Both the position numbers and the translations under genes were made by a program. Source: Pedobacter sp. FW305-3-2-15-E-R2A2 (GTDB taxonomy: Bacteria; Bacteroidota; Bacteroidia; Sphingobacteriales; Sphingobacteriaceae). Taken from it: DNA of 64,000 nucleotides. Of this stretch, positions 18,238-27,664 are shown piece by piece. The notes under the pieces were generated by a model that was not told where the DNA came from, searched no databases, and saw only the letters and a list, made by a program, of their open reading frames with translations. The stretch's first letter is position 1, and each line of letters opens with the position of its first letter. The stretch lies in NCBI RefSeq assembly GCF_038446955.1, contig NZ_CP151803.1, positions 1,426,001 to 1,490,000 on the forward strand, given 5' to 3'.

Positions 18238-19632
18238 ATGGCAGAAATGAACAGCACAATACCTTATTCCGCCCGCTGGCAGGCCTTGGCGGTATTATTG
18301 ATGGGCGCCTTTTTATCCCCCCTGGATTTCTTTATCGTAAATGTGGCCTTACCGGCGATGCAACTGGATTTACATGCCAGCAGTTCCGAGCTTCAGTTCA
18401 TCGTTACCGGGTATGGTGCTGTTTATGCGGTCTTTGTGGTGACTGGTGGACGTTTAGGAGATATATATGGTCGGAAGCGCATTTTTATGACCGGAATGTG
18501 TCTCTTTACCCTGACTTCTGCTGCTTGTGCAATGGCCTCAAATGCGGAAGTGCTGATTGCTGCAAGGATCTTACAAGGCCTGGCAGCAGCATTGCTGGCC
18601 CCACAAGTGCTTTCCTCCATCAGGGTGATCTTTCCGGCAATGGAACAGCCAAAGGCGATGGGTTTATTTGGAGCTACCTTCGGACTGGCAGCTATCGCCG
18701 GACAGCTTTGCGGAGGAGTCTTACTGGAATGGCAACCCTTCGGACTAACCTGGGAAACGGTTTTCCTGATTAATGTTCCTATCGGCCTTATCGCCATTGT
18801 GCTGGCCTTGCTCGTTATTCCGGAAAACCGGCCAGAAAAAAGACCTAAGCTAGATATACCCGGTGTGGTCCTCATTTCTATTACTTTGTTCCTGTTCATC
18901 TATCCCTTAATCAAGGGAAGGGAGGCTGGATGGCCGCTCTGGGTATTCATTTGCATGGCGATGTCCTTGCCTTTTGGACTCTGGTTTATACGTACAGAAC
19001 AACGCGTTACTGCCCTGGGGCGAGACCCTTTAATCTATTTAAAGTTGTTTAAGGACAAGAGATTTGTCACAGGACTGGCAGTTATTTTTCTTTTTAACAA
19101 TACCGCTTCCTTTTTTATGATCTATCCGGTTTATTTGCAAAGTGGCTTTCATTGGACGGTGTTGTCTGCAGGTCTGGCAGTATTGCCTTATGCGGCAGGA
19201 TTCTTTATAGGGCCGTTGCTTAGCGCGGTATTGGCGAAGAAATATAAGGATCATGTACTGACCATCGGACTGTCTTTATTGAGCATCGGATTTATCCTGT
19301 CGGCGGGAGTATTGTGGTATGATCCATTACCAGGCGAGTTTTTATATGGCGCTTTATTGTGCGCTGGTATAGGTCATGGTATTGTGATGCCGGTTGTGGT
19401 GAGAATGGTTCTGGCAGATATACCCATCGCCACCGCTGGCCTGGCGGCAGGCATTGTAAGTACGGCCATTCAGTTGGGCAGTGCCTTGGGAGTTGCGGTG
19501 ATCGGAACATTATTCTTCAGTATTCTTCCGTTCGTTGGCAGTTATACGAATGCTTTTATAATTGCGCTCCTTGTACTGGGATCACTGGAATTAACGGCGT
19601 TATACTATGGAATAAAAATGAAACGGTCATGA
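18238..19632 (+). CDS. MFS drug exporter, DHA2 (EmrB/QacA) type
   Basis: 464 residues with about 14 hydrophobic segments. DHA2 signatures are present: LDFFIVNVALPAM in TM1, the motif A region GGRLGDIYGRKR between TM2 and TM3, and the motif C-like stretch GLAAIAGQLCGGVLLEW in TM5. Such proteins expel hydrophobic compounds with proton exchange across the inner membrane. It is divergent from an AraC regulator at 18152 and is followed 38 bases on by a small NTF2-like gene, probably in the same transcript. The substrate is unknown. Confidence 0.92.
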   Translation: MAEMNSTIPYSARWQALAVLLMGAFLSPLDFFIVNVALPAMQLDLHASSSELQFIVTGYGAVYAVFVVTGGRLGDIYGRKRIFMTGMCLFTLTSAACAMASNAEVLIAARILQGLAAALLAPQVLSSIRVIFPAMEQPKAMGLFGATFGLAAIAGQLCGGVLLEWQPFGLTWETVFLINVPIGLIAIVLALLVIPENRPEKRPKLDIPGVVLISITLFLFIYPLIKGREAGWPLWVFICMAMSLPFGLWFIRTEQRVTALGRDPLIYLKLFKDKRFVTGLAVIFLFNNTASFFMIYPVYLQSGFHWTVLSAGLAVLPYAAGFFIGPLLSAVLAKKYKDHVLTIGLSLLSIGFILSAGVLWYDPLPGEFLYGALLCAGIGHGIVMPVVVRMVLADIPIATAGLAAGIVSTAIQLGSALGVAVIGTLFFSILPFVGSYTNAFIIALLVLGSLELTALYYGIKMKRS

Positions 19633-19670
19633 TTGCTTCATAACCGATAAAAACAGTAAATATTAATCAT

Positions 19671-20069
19671 ATGAATTTAAACGAATTGGCCATCCATGAA
19701 ATTGTTCATTTCCATGAGCAGATTGGGAAATGGTTTCGCGGAGAGATGAGCCCAAATGAAAAAGAAGCAATGTTGGCATTACATAATTTTCATGCAAACT
19801 TTAAGATGATCAGTCCTACAGGAGCTTACAAGAGCCGCAGTGATCTGGCGGATTGGTTGCCTTCGGTTTATGGCGCAAAGCCCGGCATTGTCCTGGAAGT
19901 AAAAAACGTCAGCTTGCGTTTTGAACAGGGAGGAGGATTATTAATGGAATATGTAGAGACACAAAGCGGAGGAGGTATGGACAATACGCGGATTTCAACG
20001 GCTTTGTTTGTGCAGAACGAAAACGGACAGCTGCAATGGTGGAATCTACACGAAACCTTCCTTCCATAG
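19671..20069 (+). CDS. small NTF2/DUF4440-like protein
   Basis: 132 residues. The layout is an N-terminal helix (AIHEIVHFHEQIGKWFRGEM), a second helix and a curved sheet with paired strands (ISPTGAYKSR, VSLRFEQGGGLLMEYVETQS, GQLQWWNLHETFLP), consistent with an NTF2-like cone fold of the DUF4440 kind. No catalytic residues can be named. It probably shares the MFS exporter's transcript. A 15-bp hairpin at 20142-20177 closes the unit. Confidence 0.65.
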   Translation: MNLNELAIHEIVHFHEQIGKWFRGEMSPNEKEAMLALHNFHANFKMISPTGAYKSRSDLADWLPSVYGAKPGIVLEVKNVSLRFEQGGGLLMEYVETQSGGGMDNTRISTALFVQNENGQLQWWNLHETFLP

Positions 20070-20141
20070 AACTTCCTGCCATAAAATAGACCCCATCGAA
20101 AAAAGGGTAATGCTTTTTTTTAAAACAAAATGATTGAAATG

Positions 20142-20177
20142 ACTAAACACTTTTAAGCTAATTTAAAAGTGTTTAGT
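20142..20177. terminator. bidirectional hairpin between convergent NTF2-like genes
   Basis: ACTAAACACTTTTAA and its exact reverse complement flank a 6-base loop (15-bp stem). No strong T tract lies on either side. Its position between convergent genes suggests a shared transcript end. Confidence 0.6.
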
Positions 20178-20208
20178 TGGTAGAGACTGGGGATCGTGTT
20201 TCACTCAA

Positions 20209-20604
20209 TTAAGCCCAAAACTCGTTTTCCTTTTCCAGATCTGCAGAAAAGATTTCTGCCTGGACGATTTGTCCGTTTTCTACAGTATAGACGTCAATGT
20301 TGTCGACTTCCATGGTGTTCCCGTTCGGCTGACTGGCAGTCCAACGTAAAACGCAGGATGCTTTATTGCCATTTGCACCGATCATAGTGATGTCCGTTAA
20401 CCGCAGGGTATTGGCCGAAAGTTCAAACATTTTCCCTACCATCTGGAAGACTTCCGCATTAGATTTCTTGATTCCTGAGATTTGATTTTCTCCGGGCTGA
20501 CTCCAGGTAACCGATGGGTGTAACAAGGTGGCCAGTTTTTCATTATCACCGTTTTGTACTGCTGTTAAGAATGCGCTAACTACGCTTTTTGCTTCGTTTT
20601 TCAT
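20209..20604 (-). CDS. nuclear transport factor 2 (SnoaL-like) family protein
   Basis: 131 residues from the ATG at 20604. The longer frame to 20655 adds only a Gln/Asn/Lys-rich segment that looks untranslated. The SnoaL-like pattern is clear: VVSAFLTAVQNGDNEKLATL, LHPSVTWSQPGENQISG, then three to four strands ending DNIDVYTVENGQIVQAEIF. NTF2-like proteins bind or isomerise small molecules; the ligand is unknown. It is divergent from an AraC gene (20773) across 168 bases, a typical regulator-target layout. Confidence 0.82.
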   Translation of the reverse strand: MKNEAKSVVSAFLTAVQNGDNEKLATLLHPSVTWSQPGENQISGIKKSNAEVFQMVGKMFELSANTLRLTDITMIGANGNKASCVLRWTASQPNGNTMEVDNIDVYTVENGQIVQAEIFSADLEKENEFWA

Positions 20605-20772
20605 GTTGTTTTTATTTTTAAAGGTTTGTTTATTTTCTTGTTGTTGTTGAAACAAAGGTCAGCAATAGGAGCGGCTGGGCTGATACCTTTTGACGACATA
20701 GGATTACCATTTCGCGCCATAACTCGTTTTTGTCCTGCTGACTTCCTTATCTTCAGGTTATAAATTGATAAA

Positions 20773-21780
20773 ATGGAAGATCAGGTAAAGAAATTGGTGT
20801 TGAGCATCCTGGCTTATGCGGTACAACGTGACCTATCAGCCGAAGTATTGTGCCGTTTGTCAAATGTGACCATCGCAGAGTTAAAGGAAGGAGAGGTGCC
20901 GCTTTCTGCTAAACAGCTGAATGATGTTTGGTTGAATGCAGTACATTTAACTAAGGATGAATGTTTTGGCTTGCATTTTGGAGAATCCCTGCAATTGTCG
21001 GCATTAGGGATTGTAGGTGAAATCATAAAGGCCAGTGATACGGTTGGCGCAGCATTGACAATCGCTGCATCACTAACGCCATTGGTGACCAATGCTTTCT
21101 GTTTGGTCTTAGCCGGGGATGAAAATACGTTTACGGTTAAGTTTGTGCCGCAGATAGAGGAATGGGAGCAATCTCCTGCATTGCTGCAAACACTGGACTT
21201 TTTAATGGTATTCGTGATCCATGAACTGGACGGATTACTTTTAAAGAAGGTCAGGCCGATTGCTGTCAAATATACTGCAAGTGCGAATCAGGAAAAGGAA
21301 TATGAACGGGTGATGCGTTGCCAGCCGGAGTTTAATCAGTTGGAGAATGCGATTACTTTCGATCTGAGTTATTGGAAGGAACCTATCCTTTCTGCTAATT
21401 TTGAATTACAAAGAATGCTGGTAGAAAAGATAAAGCCATTTAGTGGAATGATCGACGGAACGATGACCTTGCAGACGAGGATTTACAATTACCTGATGAG
21501 CAATGCCTACCTGGGCATCATCTCTCAGGAACAAATTGCGTCAAATTTCAATATCAGTACAAGAACTTTACAGCGCAAACTGAAGGAGGAAGGAATTAGC
21601 TTTCAGCAATTGGCGGATGATGCACGAAAAGCTTTGGCCATTAATTATCTGAAATCAGGATCGTATCCTTTGAAACAGATTTCCCATATGTTGGGTTATA
21701 ATGAAATCACCGCGTTCACGCGTACATTTAAACGATGGACAGGAACAACGCCTGCGGTTTATCAAAAGAACGAGAACTGA
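20773..21780 (+). CDS. AraC-family regulator with arabinose-binding-type N-terminus
   Basis: 335 residues. The N-terminal 190 residues match the helical PF12625-type sensing domain of OruR/ToxT-like regulators (LSAKQLNDVWLNAV, FGLHFGESLQLSALGIVGEI). The C-terminal 100 residues carry the AraC helix-turn-helix pair (ISQEQIASNFNISTRTLQRK; LKQISHMLGYNEITAFTRTF) and end RWTGTTPAVYQK. It may control the divergent NTF2-like gene at 20604. DinB follows 120 bases downstream on the same strand. Confidence 0.9.
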   Translation: MEDQVKKLVLSILAYAVQRDLSAEVLCRLSNVTIAELKEGEVPLSAKQLNDVWLNAVHLTKDECFGLHFGESLQLSALGIVGEIIKASDTVGAALTIAASLTPLVTNAFCLVLAGDENTFTVKFVPQIEEWEQSPALLQTLDFLMVFVIHELDGLLLKKVRPIAVKYTASANQEKEYERVMRCQPEFNQLENAITFDLSYWKEPILSANFELQRMLVEKIKPFSGMIDGTMTLQTRIYNYLMSNAYLGIISQEQIASNFNISTRTLQRKLKEEGISFQQLADDARKALAINYLKSGSYPLKQISHMLGYNEITAFTRTFKRWTGTTPAVYQKNEN

Positions 21781-21899
21781 TCCGGAAAAAGAACAGAATG
21801 AAAAAGATGGCACTGATGACAATCATTTTGAGGTTAAAGCCGTTATTGATGAACTTGCGCTATCTTAAACATGGCGTAATCCATTAATTTTATATCCAT

Positions 21900-22424
21900 A
21901 TGAAAAGAACAGAATGGTTTGATCGTAAATTCCCGCTCATTGAGGACAACGGTTTGATGCCTTCTATTATCGGGCGCCTTGCAGGAACAGCAGCAAGGAT
22001 CGAAGAATTAATAACATCTGTAAACTCTGCTTTATTGGAGCTGAAATCCGAAGGTAAATGGAGCATAAAGGAAGAGATAGGCCACCTGGTAGATATGGAG
22101 CCTTTATGGTTCGGAAGGGTAGAAGATGTGATCAATAATGAGCTGGAGTTGAGAATGGCAGATTTAACCAACCGAAAAACTCATGAAGCAAATCATAATG
22201 CAAAGGACATAAAGCTGCTAACAGCGCAATTCCGTGGAGAAAGAGCAAGGCTGGTGGCTCGCCTTGACCGTTTGCCGGATCAGCAGTTGTTTAATTCTGC
22301 ATTGCATCCACGAATGAAAATACCGATGCGTATCGTTGATCATGCTTATTTTGTGGCAGAGCATGATGACCATCACCTGGCAGCTATTCGCAACATTTTG
22401 CTGAATGTGGAATCTTTGTTTTGA
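21900..22424 (+). CDS. DinB-family (DfsB-like) metal-binding protein
   Basis: 174 residues with the four-helix DinB fold. Likely metal-ligand histidines occur in KWSIKEEIGHLVDME and in the C-terminal HDDHHLAAI, in the spacing typical of DinB_2 proteins, which are often thiol-dependent transferases or of unknown role. It begins with MKRTEWFDRKFP, a common N-terminus for the family. The stop codon adjoins a terminator hairpin shared with the convergent serine hydrolase gene. Confidence 0.87.
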   Translation: MKRTEWFDRKFPLIEDNGLMPSIIGRLAGTAARIEELITSVNSALLELKSEGKWSIKEEIGHLVDMEPLWFGRVEDVINNELELRMADLTNRKTHEANHNAKDIKLLTAQFRGERARLVARLDRLPDQQLFNSALHPRMKIPMRIVDHAYFVAEHDDHHLAAIRNILLNVESLF

Positions 22425-22459
22425 GCTGTCTCAAATTGAAAAAATTATTTTGAGACAGC
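22425..22459. terminator. hairpin between convergent dinB-like and serine hydrolase genes
   Basis: GCTGTCTCAAA and TTTTGAGACAGC form an 11-bp stem around an A-rich loop directly after the DinB stop. Confidence 0.65.
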
Positions 22460-22472
22460 CATCATGCAGTTT

Positions 22473-24041
22473 TTATGGTTTTATTCTCAGGAGGTCTAAA
22501 TCCTGAAAGTCAAAGCTAAAATCAGTATTAGGGGAGATTGCTTTCATTTTTATGCTTTGTGCCTTCCCTTCCTCATCCAGCGCAAACATGGCAAAGGCAT
22601 CACAGTTCATGTCCTGATAATCCCACTTTATGGCAAAAGTATTTGCTTTATAAAATTGCATCTGTCCGGTCAATTTTGGCGATCGGTAGGATTTAAACCA
22701 GAGTTGTTTGTCTTTTAGATATATTTCTATTTTTCCAAACCATTTGTCCTGGTAAAGGCCTATAAAATTTTCCTGATTTATACTGGTTTTCTTTCCGGCT
22801 TTTACGGTTTCCCAAACTTTTTTGACGATATCATCTCCTGTATTTTTTTGTGAATTAAAATACCCGTAGTATTTTTCGGTCCATCCAAAATCCTGCAATC
22901 CTAAATAGCTGTCAATAATCGTTTGGCTGACCGCTGAAAATACACCTGCACCACCGTTTTCAGTATTTGTCAGTATGGTGATGCCAAGATTTAAATCTGG
23001 TATCATGGTTACAATAGAGAGCATTCCAGGAATTCCTCCCGTGTGGGAAACACTCAGATTGCCTTTGATGTCTGCTATTTCCCAGCCCAATCCGTAACCT
23101 CTGAAATGGGAGTTATATCTCGGGTTTTGGTCAGCATCTTCTACTGTATGTATTTTCCACATCTCGTATTGGCTCTCCGGAGAAAAGAGCTGGGACTGTA
23201 AAGTTGTGCCGTATTTGCCTTTATTTAGCTGTGTAAGCATCCATTTTGACATGTCATTGGCATTGGAAAATATTCCACCAGCTGCCCCGTTCATCATGTC
23301 CCCAAATGTTCCTATTTTCTTGATTAGGCCAGAGGAGGAAGAGTGTGCCGAGGATAGATTGCCTTTTTCCTTCATTCCTGCGAGGGAGCTATAGGATGCT
23401 TTCATTTCTAATGGCAGCATAATGCGTTTTTGCACGAAATCTTCCCAACTCATTCCGCTTGTTCTTGCAATCACTTCGCCTGCGACAAGATAAAGCTGAT
23501 TGTCATAATCGAAATGGGTTCGAAATGCAGATACAGGTTTGAAATGTTGAAAGTTACTGACCACATCTTTAATCGTGAAATCAGAACCATCGGGAAAAAG
23601 CATTAAATCGCCGGCTCCCAGACCAAGTCCGCTTCGGTGTGTCAACAGATCCTGAATATTGAAGTTCTCTGTTACATAGTCGTTGTACATTTTGAATTCT
23701 GGAATGTGCGCTTTTACTTTGTCGGTCCAGGATAGTTTTCCCTCTTCCACTAAAATAGCCAGTGCTGCGGTTGTAAACGCTTTACTATTTGAGCCAATCG
23801 CAAAATTGGTGTTTTCATCTACAGGCTGTTTGGTTTCAATGGAGCTTACACCAAAACCTTTTTTGTAAATTACCTTGCCATCTTTCACTATAGCTACTGA
23901 GGCACCTGCCACGTTAAATTTTTTAATGGCATTTTCTACAAGGACATCAACGTCTTTATCCGGTAGTTGGGAATAAGAAGGATTGTCTGCAAAAAATATA
24001 AACAACGTGAAAAGAGATAGTATTGATTTTAATTGGTTCAT
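22473..24041 (-). CDS. serine hydrolase, class C beta-lactamase-like family
   Basis: 522 residues with a Sec signal ending near PSYSQ. The catalytic domain (about 28-400) shows the SxxK motif S84-N-S-K87, a Tyr-x-Asn box (YDNQLYLVAGEV) and the third box HTGGIPG in place of KTG, as in esterase/AmpH-like members. A C-terminal beta-domain of the DUF3471 kind follows from about 410. Such proteins are periplasmic peptidases or esterases acting on D-amino-acid peptides or related substrates, and are rarely true beta-lactamases. It is monocistronic and convergent with DinB. Confidence 0.88.
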   Translation of the reverse strand: MNQLKSILSLFTLFIFFADNPSYSQLPDKDVDVLVENAIKKFNVAGASVAIVKDGKVIYKKGFGVSSIETKQPVDENTNFAIGSNSKAFTTAALAILVEEGKLSWTDKVKAHIPEFKMYNDYVTENFNIQDLLTHRSGLGLGAGDLMLFPDGSDFTIKDVVSNFQHFKPVSAFRTHFDYDNQLYLVAGEVIARTSGMSWEDFVQKRIMLPLEMKASYSSLAGMKEKGNLSSAHSSSSGLIKKIGTFGDMMNGAAGGIFSNANDMSKWMLTQLNKGKYGTTLQSQLFSPESQYEMWKIHTVEDADQNPRYNSHFRGYGLGWEIADIKGNLSVSHTGGIPGMLSIVTMIPDLNLGITILTNTENGGAGVFSAVSQTIIDSYLGLQDFGWTEKYYGYFNSQKNTGDDIVKKVWETVKAGKKTSINQENFIGLYQDKWFGKIEIYLKDKQLWFKSYRSPKLTGQMQFYKANTFAIKWDYQDMNCDAFAMFALDEEGKAQSIKMKAISPNTDFSFDFQDLDLLRIKP

Positions 24042-24344
24042 TTAATTTTTATTTAATTTATCATTATTTCCTGTAGACAGTTCGGATTTTTCTAATGTAC
24101 GCAGCATTTTTAATTTATGAAATAATAGTTGTTTTGTTACCTTTTACAGCGCGTATATATTTTAAGACTCAGCGATGTCTTGTCTGTTACCATTTAAAAT
24201 GAATAATTATGCAATTTCCTGATGATGAGTGCATAAGATATTAAGCCCTTGCGGGTAGTGATTAGGATAGGTAAGACACCGGTTTTGGGGGAGGTGATTT
24301 CAATCGCAAATAAATTATTCGGTTGAAAACGCTGATAAATCAGA
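24042..24344 (-). other. non-coding interval between the serine hydrolase gene and the second tRNA block
   Basis: AT-rich DNA that must hold the serine hydrolase promoter. I see no gene, tRNA or repeat in it. The terminator of the tRNA block begins at 24345. Confidence 0.5.
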
Positions 24345-24381
24345 TTTAAAAAAAAAGCTAACAATACAATTGTTAGCTTTT
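24345..24381 (-). terminator. Rho-independent terminator after tRNA-Leu copy 2
   Basis: The minus strand reads AAAAGCTAACAAT - 3-base loop - ATTGTTAGCTTTT followed by a run of T. Its sequence is unrelated to the terminator of copy 1, so the duplicated block stops at the tRNA. Confidence 0.85.
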
Positions 24382-24405
24382 ACAGAGTGTTTAAACTCTT
24401 TTCAG

Positions 24406-24490
24406 TACTCAGAGCGGGAATCGAACCCGCACGACTTTTAAGGTCACAGGATTTTAAGTCCTGCGTGTCTACCAGTTCCACCATCTGAGC
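24406..24490 (-). tRNA. tRNA-Leu (anticodon UAA), copy 2
   Basis: Identical in sequence to 12578-12662: 85 bases, loop CTTAAAA with UAA anticodon, class II variable arm. Confidence 0.95.
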
Positions 24491-24510
24491 AGGTGTTAAC
24501 CTTTTAAATT

Positions 24511-24537
24511 AAATGCCCTCATGTAATGAAGGCATTT
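24511..24537 (-). other. conserved hairpin between tRNA-Gly and tRNA-Leu, copy 2
   Basis: AAATGCCCTCA - 5 bases - TGAAGGCATTT. It differs from copy 1 by one stem base, which on the minus-strand RNA is a tolerated U-G pair. Confidence 0.55.
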
Positions 24538-24539
24538 AG

Positions 24540-24612
<73 letters not shown>

Positions 24613-24749
24613 ATGATTTTGCTTTTAACATCATCCGATGTTGCCATTCTAGTAAAGTGTATTTTGTAATACCCTTTGTTTCGTTTGGGAATGCAAATAT
24701 AGACACTTTTATTTTCCTGTCAAGTTTTTTTTATAAATAATTTGAATGT

Positions 24750-25238
24750 TTAGTATAAGTCATTGGACTTCAATACTTCCATGATCAAATTATTTTCAAA
24801 ACCTTTACTCATGAGGTGGGTAATGAGCTTATTTCGTCTTTTGTAAGGGTCTTTTTCAGTGATTGATGCTGACTTTTTCTCCGCGGAAGCGAGTATGGCT
24901 TTCAAATATTCATCATAATCTATCTTATTTAAGGCTTTCAAAATCATTTTCTCCGGAACTTTTTTCAGTTTCAGTGCCTGCTTGATTTTGATCTTACCCC
25001 ATTTTTTGATGTTAAACTTTCCGGAAACATAAGCCTGGGCAAACCTTTCTTCATTCAAAAAGTTGGTGCTGATGAGTTCGGAGATCAATTCTTCGACCTC
25101 ATCTTTGTGTAATCCGAATTCATAAAGCTTATCACGAACTTCCTGTTGCGCGCGCTCCTGATAGGCACAATAATGCTCGGCCTTAAACAAAGCGGTCTTC
25201 TTATCCAGTCTGACGGTTTTTTTATCTGATGTTTCCAA
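24750..25238 (-). CDS. recX: regulatory protein RecX
   Basis: 162 residues of three-helix repeats typical of RecX: CAYQERAQQEVRDKLYEFG, then ISTNFLNEERFAQAYVSGKF, KKWGKIKIKQALKLKKVPE and a final MSKGFENNLIMEVL repeat. RecX binds the RecA filament and limits its activity. No recA is adjacent. The start codon lies 5 bases after TAATATTG, a near match to the -7 box, so the mRNA may have little or no leader. Confidence 0.9.
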   Translation of the reverse strand: METSDKKTVRLDKKTALFKAEHYCAYQERAQQEVRDKLYEFGLHKDEVEELISELISTNFLNEERFAQAYVSGKFNIKKWGKIKIKQALKLKKVPEKMILKALNKIDYDEYLKAILASAEKKSASITEKDPYKRRNKLITHLMSKGFENNLIMEVLKSNDLY

Positions 25239-25302
25239 TGCTTACAATATTACATATTCGACAACAAGCAGGCGCATGAACTGAGTTGTTTTTGAGTAAA
25301 AT

Positions 25303-26754
25303 TTAAACCGATGCCAATGATGACCTCTGAATGTTTGTGGCCAGCTTCCCCAATTGCTGAAGCTTCTTTTCCAATGACGAGGTCCATGGCAATCCAAAGC
25401 TCAGACGCATGCAATGGTCAAACTGAGCCTGAAGGCTGAACATTCTTCCCGGAGCGATACTGATGTGTTGTTTCATCGCCTGCTGGTATAAGTCTACAGT
25501 GTTGACCGCTTTATCCAGTTCAACCCATAAAAAATAACCTCCTTGTGGCTGACTCACCTTAGTTCCTTCAGGAAAATAATCGGCGATGGCGCCAATATAT
25601 TTCCTGCTGTTGTGGTATAAGGACTGACGTAATTTTCTCAGATGATTTTCATAACGGCCATTTTTGAGAAAGATGGAAACGACTTCTGAGGTTAGGGGAG
25701 CAGAAGAAAGTGCATGGTACCGTTTAAGTTTCATCACCTGATCTTTGAACTTTCCGGGAGCGATCCAGCCTACCCTATAACCGGGAGCGAGTGTTTTGGA
25801 GATAGAATTGCAATAGAGGACTAAACCGCTTTCATCGTATGTTTTGCAGGTTGTTGGTCTGTTGTTGCTAAAATAGAGGTCGCCGTGAATGTCGTCTTCT
25901 ATCAGCGGAACATGGTAATGTTCGAGTAGCCTGACGACTTCTTTTTTATGTTCATCCGGCATGGAGGAGCCGCAGGGATTGTTGAAATTACTTACAAAAA
26001 GGCATACTTTGATTTTATTGCTCGCGAGGGCTTTCTTTAAAGCTTCGAGTTCAATTCCGGTAATGGCATTCGTAGGCAGCTCCAGGACATTCAGGCCAAG
26101 GCTTTTTGCCAACTGTAAGATTCCAAAATAAGCCGGACTTTCTATGGCAATGGTATCGCCGGGATTGCTCACTGCCATCAGGGCATAAGAAATGGCATTG
26201 ATGCATCCTGCAGTAGTAATGAGGTCTTTTTCGGTGAGGTCAGCACCCCAGCCAAAGGACCATTTTGCGATTTCTCTTCTCAGCTCTTCATTTCCCTGAG
26301 TCGGCTCATAACTTGTCCCACTGGCAGGTAGGCTGCGCATCGCTTGCATCAGCCCTTTATTTAGCTTGGCAATAGGTAAGAAGTCGTCATGTGGCATGCC
26401 CAATGAAAAAAGGGTATTTTTAGGGTCTTCCCGATCCATATAAACTTTGTTCACCAGATCGTCTGGGGTCAACAAGCCATTTAACGCAGATGGATTACTG
26501 GTTTCAGGAATAGCCAGACGCTTTACGGGAGGGATGCAGACATAATATCCGGAACGGGGGCGGGTTTCGATTAAAGACCTGCTTTCCAGCTCATAATAAG
26601 CTTGTGTTACGGTGCTCATACTCAATCCCTGTTCCCTGCAGAGCATCCTTACAGAAGGCAGTTTATCACCTGCCTTCAAAACCTCATCTATGATTTGCTT
26701 TTCCAGCCTGTCAGCAATTTTCAGGTATAAAAATGGCTTGCTTTTTATATTCAT
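25303..26754 (-). CDS. MocR-type regulator: GntR HTH fused to class I aminotransferase
   Basis: 483 residues. The N-terminal winged helix (about 8-75: KQIIDEVLKAGDKLPSVRML, LSMSTVTQAYYELESRSLIE) is of the GntR class. A linker follows, then a fold-type I aminotransferase domain from about 115, with PLP contacts LFVSNFNNPCGSSMP and ISKTLAPGYRVGW carrying the Schiff-base lysine (SISKT). MocR proteins use PLP as effector and regulate genes of vitamin B6, GABA, taurine or amino-acid metabolism. It stands 64 bases from a GNAT gene on the same strand; its target cannot be told. Confidence 0.92.
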   Translation of the reverse strand: MNIKSKPFLYLKIADRLEKQIIDEVLKAGDKLPSVRMLCREQGLSMSTVTQAYYELESRSLIETRPRSGYYVCIPPVKRLAIPETSNPSALNGLLTPDDLVNKVYMDREDPKNTLFSLGMPHDDFLPIAKLNKGLMQAMRSLPASGTSYEPTQGNEELRREIAKWSFGWGADLTEKDLITTAGCINAISYALMAVSNPGDTIAIESPAYFGILQLAKSLGLNVLELPTNAITGIELEALKKALASNKIKVCLFVSNFNNPCGSSMPDEHKKEVVRLLEHYHVPLIEDDIHGDLYFSNNRPTTCKTYDESGLVLYCNSISKTLAPGYRVGWIAPGKFKDQVMKLKRYHALSSAPLTSEVVSIFLKNGRYENHLRKLRQSLYHNSRKYIGAIADYFPEGTKVSQPQGGYFLWVELDKAVNTVDLYQQAMKQHISIAPGRMFSLQAQFDHCMRLSFGLPWTSSLEKKLQQLGKLATNIQRSSLASV

Positions 26755-26818
26755 TTCAGATAACTGTATTGATCAAATGTAATCAAATTGTATCTGTAGT
26801 GGTTCTTATCCTTTCAGA

Positions 26819-27664
26819 TTAGTCCATTTTCTTTTTCATCTCATATTGATTCACAAACGCTGTAAGGCCAATTGATTTTAAGAAGCTAAGGGTGTCAGTC
26901 GCGGCCGCATCTACATTTACCAAAGAGAGCTCTGCCTTATTTTCATTATAGATGTGTTGAAACAGGGCACTGCCCAATCCTTGTTTTCTATAGTCTTTTG
27001 CCACCGCGAACTGAGAAATCCGGTTGTTTTGTGGATTGTAGCTGGCATAGGCAACCAATTTTTCATCCAGATGAATTCCAATACTATTGTTTCCGCTTCC
27101 GATATTTTTTAAAGCAGTGGTCGCATTTTGCCAGGTAGGTTGCCAATCCCAGAAAGATGCCCATGTGTCCCAGTCCATCTCTTTCAGTGCAAGGACGGGA
27201 TATGATTTGCTATCTTCCTGAATTTGCGGAATGCCTTTGAAGCAAATCAATGTTCTGTGTATCTTATACCCTGTTGATTCATAGCTTTTGATTGCTTGAA
27301 TGTTTTGTTCCAACACTTCGAGGTAGCAGTTCTTTACTCCGGCTGCCTCCAAAGAAGGCAGTATAAACCGGTAAATTAATTTGGTCAGCTGCTGACCTCT
27401 TTTCGATGGGATCACTCCTGTTCCTGCATTGTAGGCTGCCTTTTCTCCATTTACAAGCGCAATTCCATGTAAGATAAAACCGATTAGTCTTTCGGACTCA
27501 AAAACCCCTGCCGAAAGACTAAGGTCTATGGAATCTGAAACTAATTTCCGCTCTAATTGCTCTTTTGTTAGCTGTAGTCTGACGAAATAATCCGAAAAAG
27601 ATTCATTAAAGGTTTCCAGTAAAACCTCAAGAGATATGTTTTCTAAATTTTTAAATTGTAGCAT
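26819..27664 (-). CDS. GNAT family N-acetyltransferase (two GNAT-like halves)
   Basis: 281 residues. The C-terminal half contains the acetyl-CoA pyrophosphate-binding pattern AKDYRKQGLGSALFQHIY. The N-terminal half also has a GNAT-like segment (GTGVIPSKRGQQLTKLIYRF), so this is probably a tandem GNAT protein in which one half may be degenerate. It acetylates an unknown primary amine. It is upstream of MocR in the same direction and may share its transcript. Confidence 0.85.
   Translation of the reverse strand: MLQFKNLENISLEVLLETFNESFSDYFVRLQLTKEQLERKLVSDSIDLSLSAGVFESERLIGFILHGIALVNGEKAAYNAGTGVIPSKRGQQLTKLIYRFILPSLEAAGVKNCYLEVLEQNIQAIKSYESTGYKIHRTLICFKGIPQIQEDSKSYPVLALKEMDWDTWASFWDWQPTWQNATTALKNIGSGNNSIGIHLDEKLVAYASYNPQNNRISQFAVAKDYRKQGLGSALFQHIYNENKAELSLVNVDAAATDTLSFLKSIGLTAFVNQYEMKKKMD

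Noticed and set aside
21798..21887. A 29-codon ORF (begins MKKMALMTIILRLK) between the AraC and DinB genes.
   Set aside because: It looks like a short hydrophobic peptide but has no recognisable partner, and the AT-rich interval would yield such a frame by chance.
22473..24041. The serine hydrolase as a true beta-lactamase resistance gene.
   Set aside because: The third motif is HTG instead of KTG and a DUF3471-like C-terminal domain is attached, which fits esterase or peptidase relatives better.
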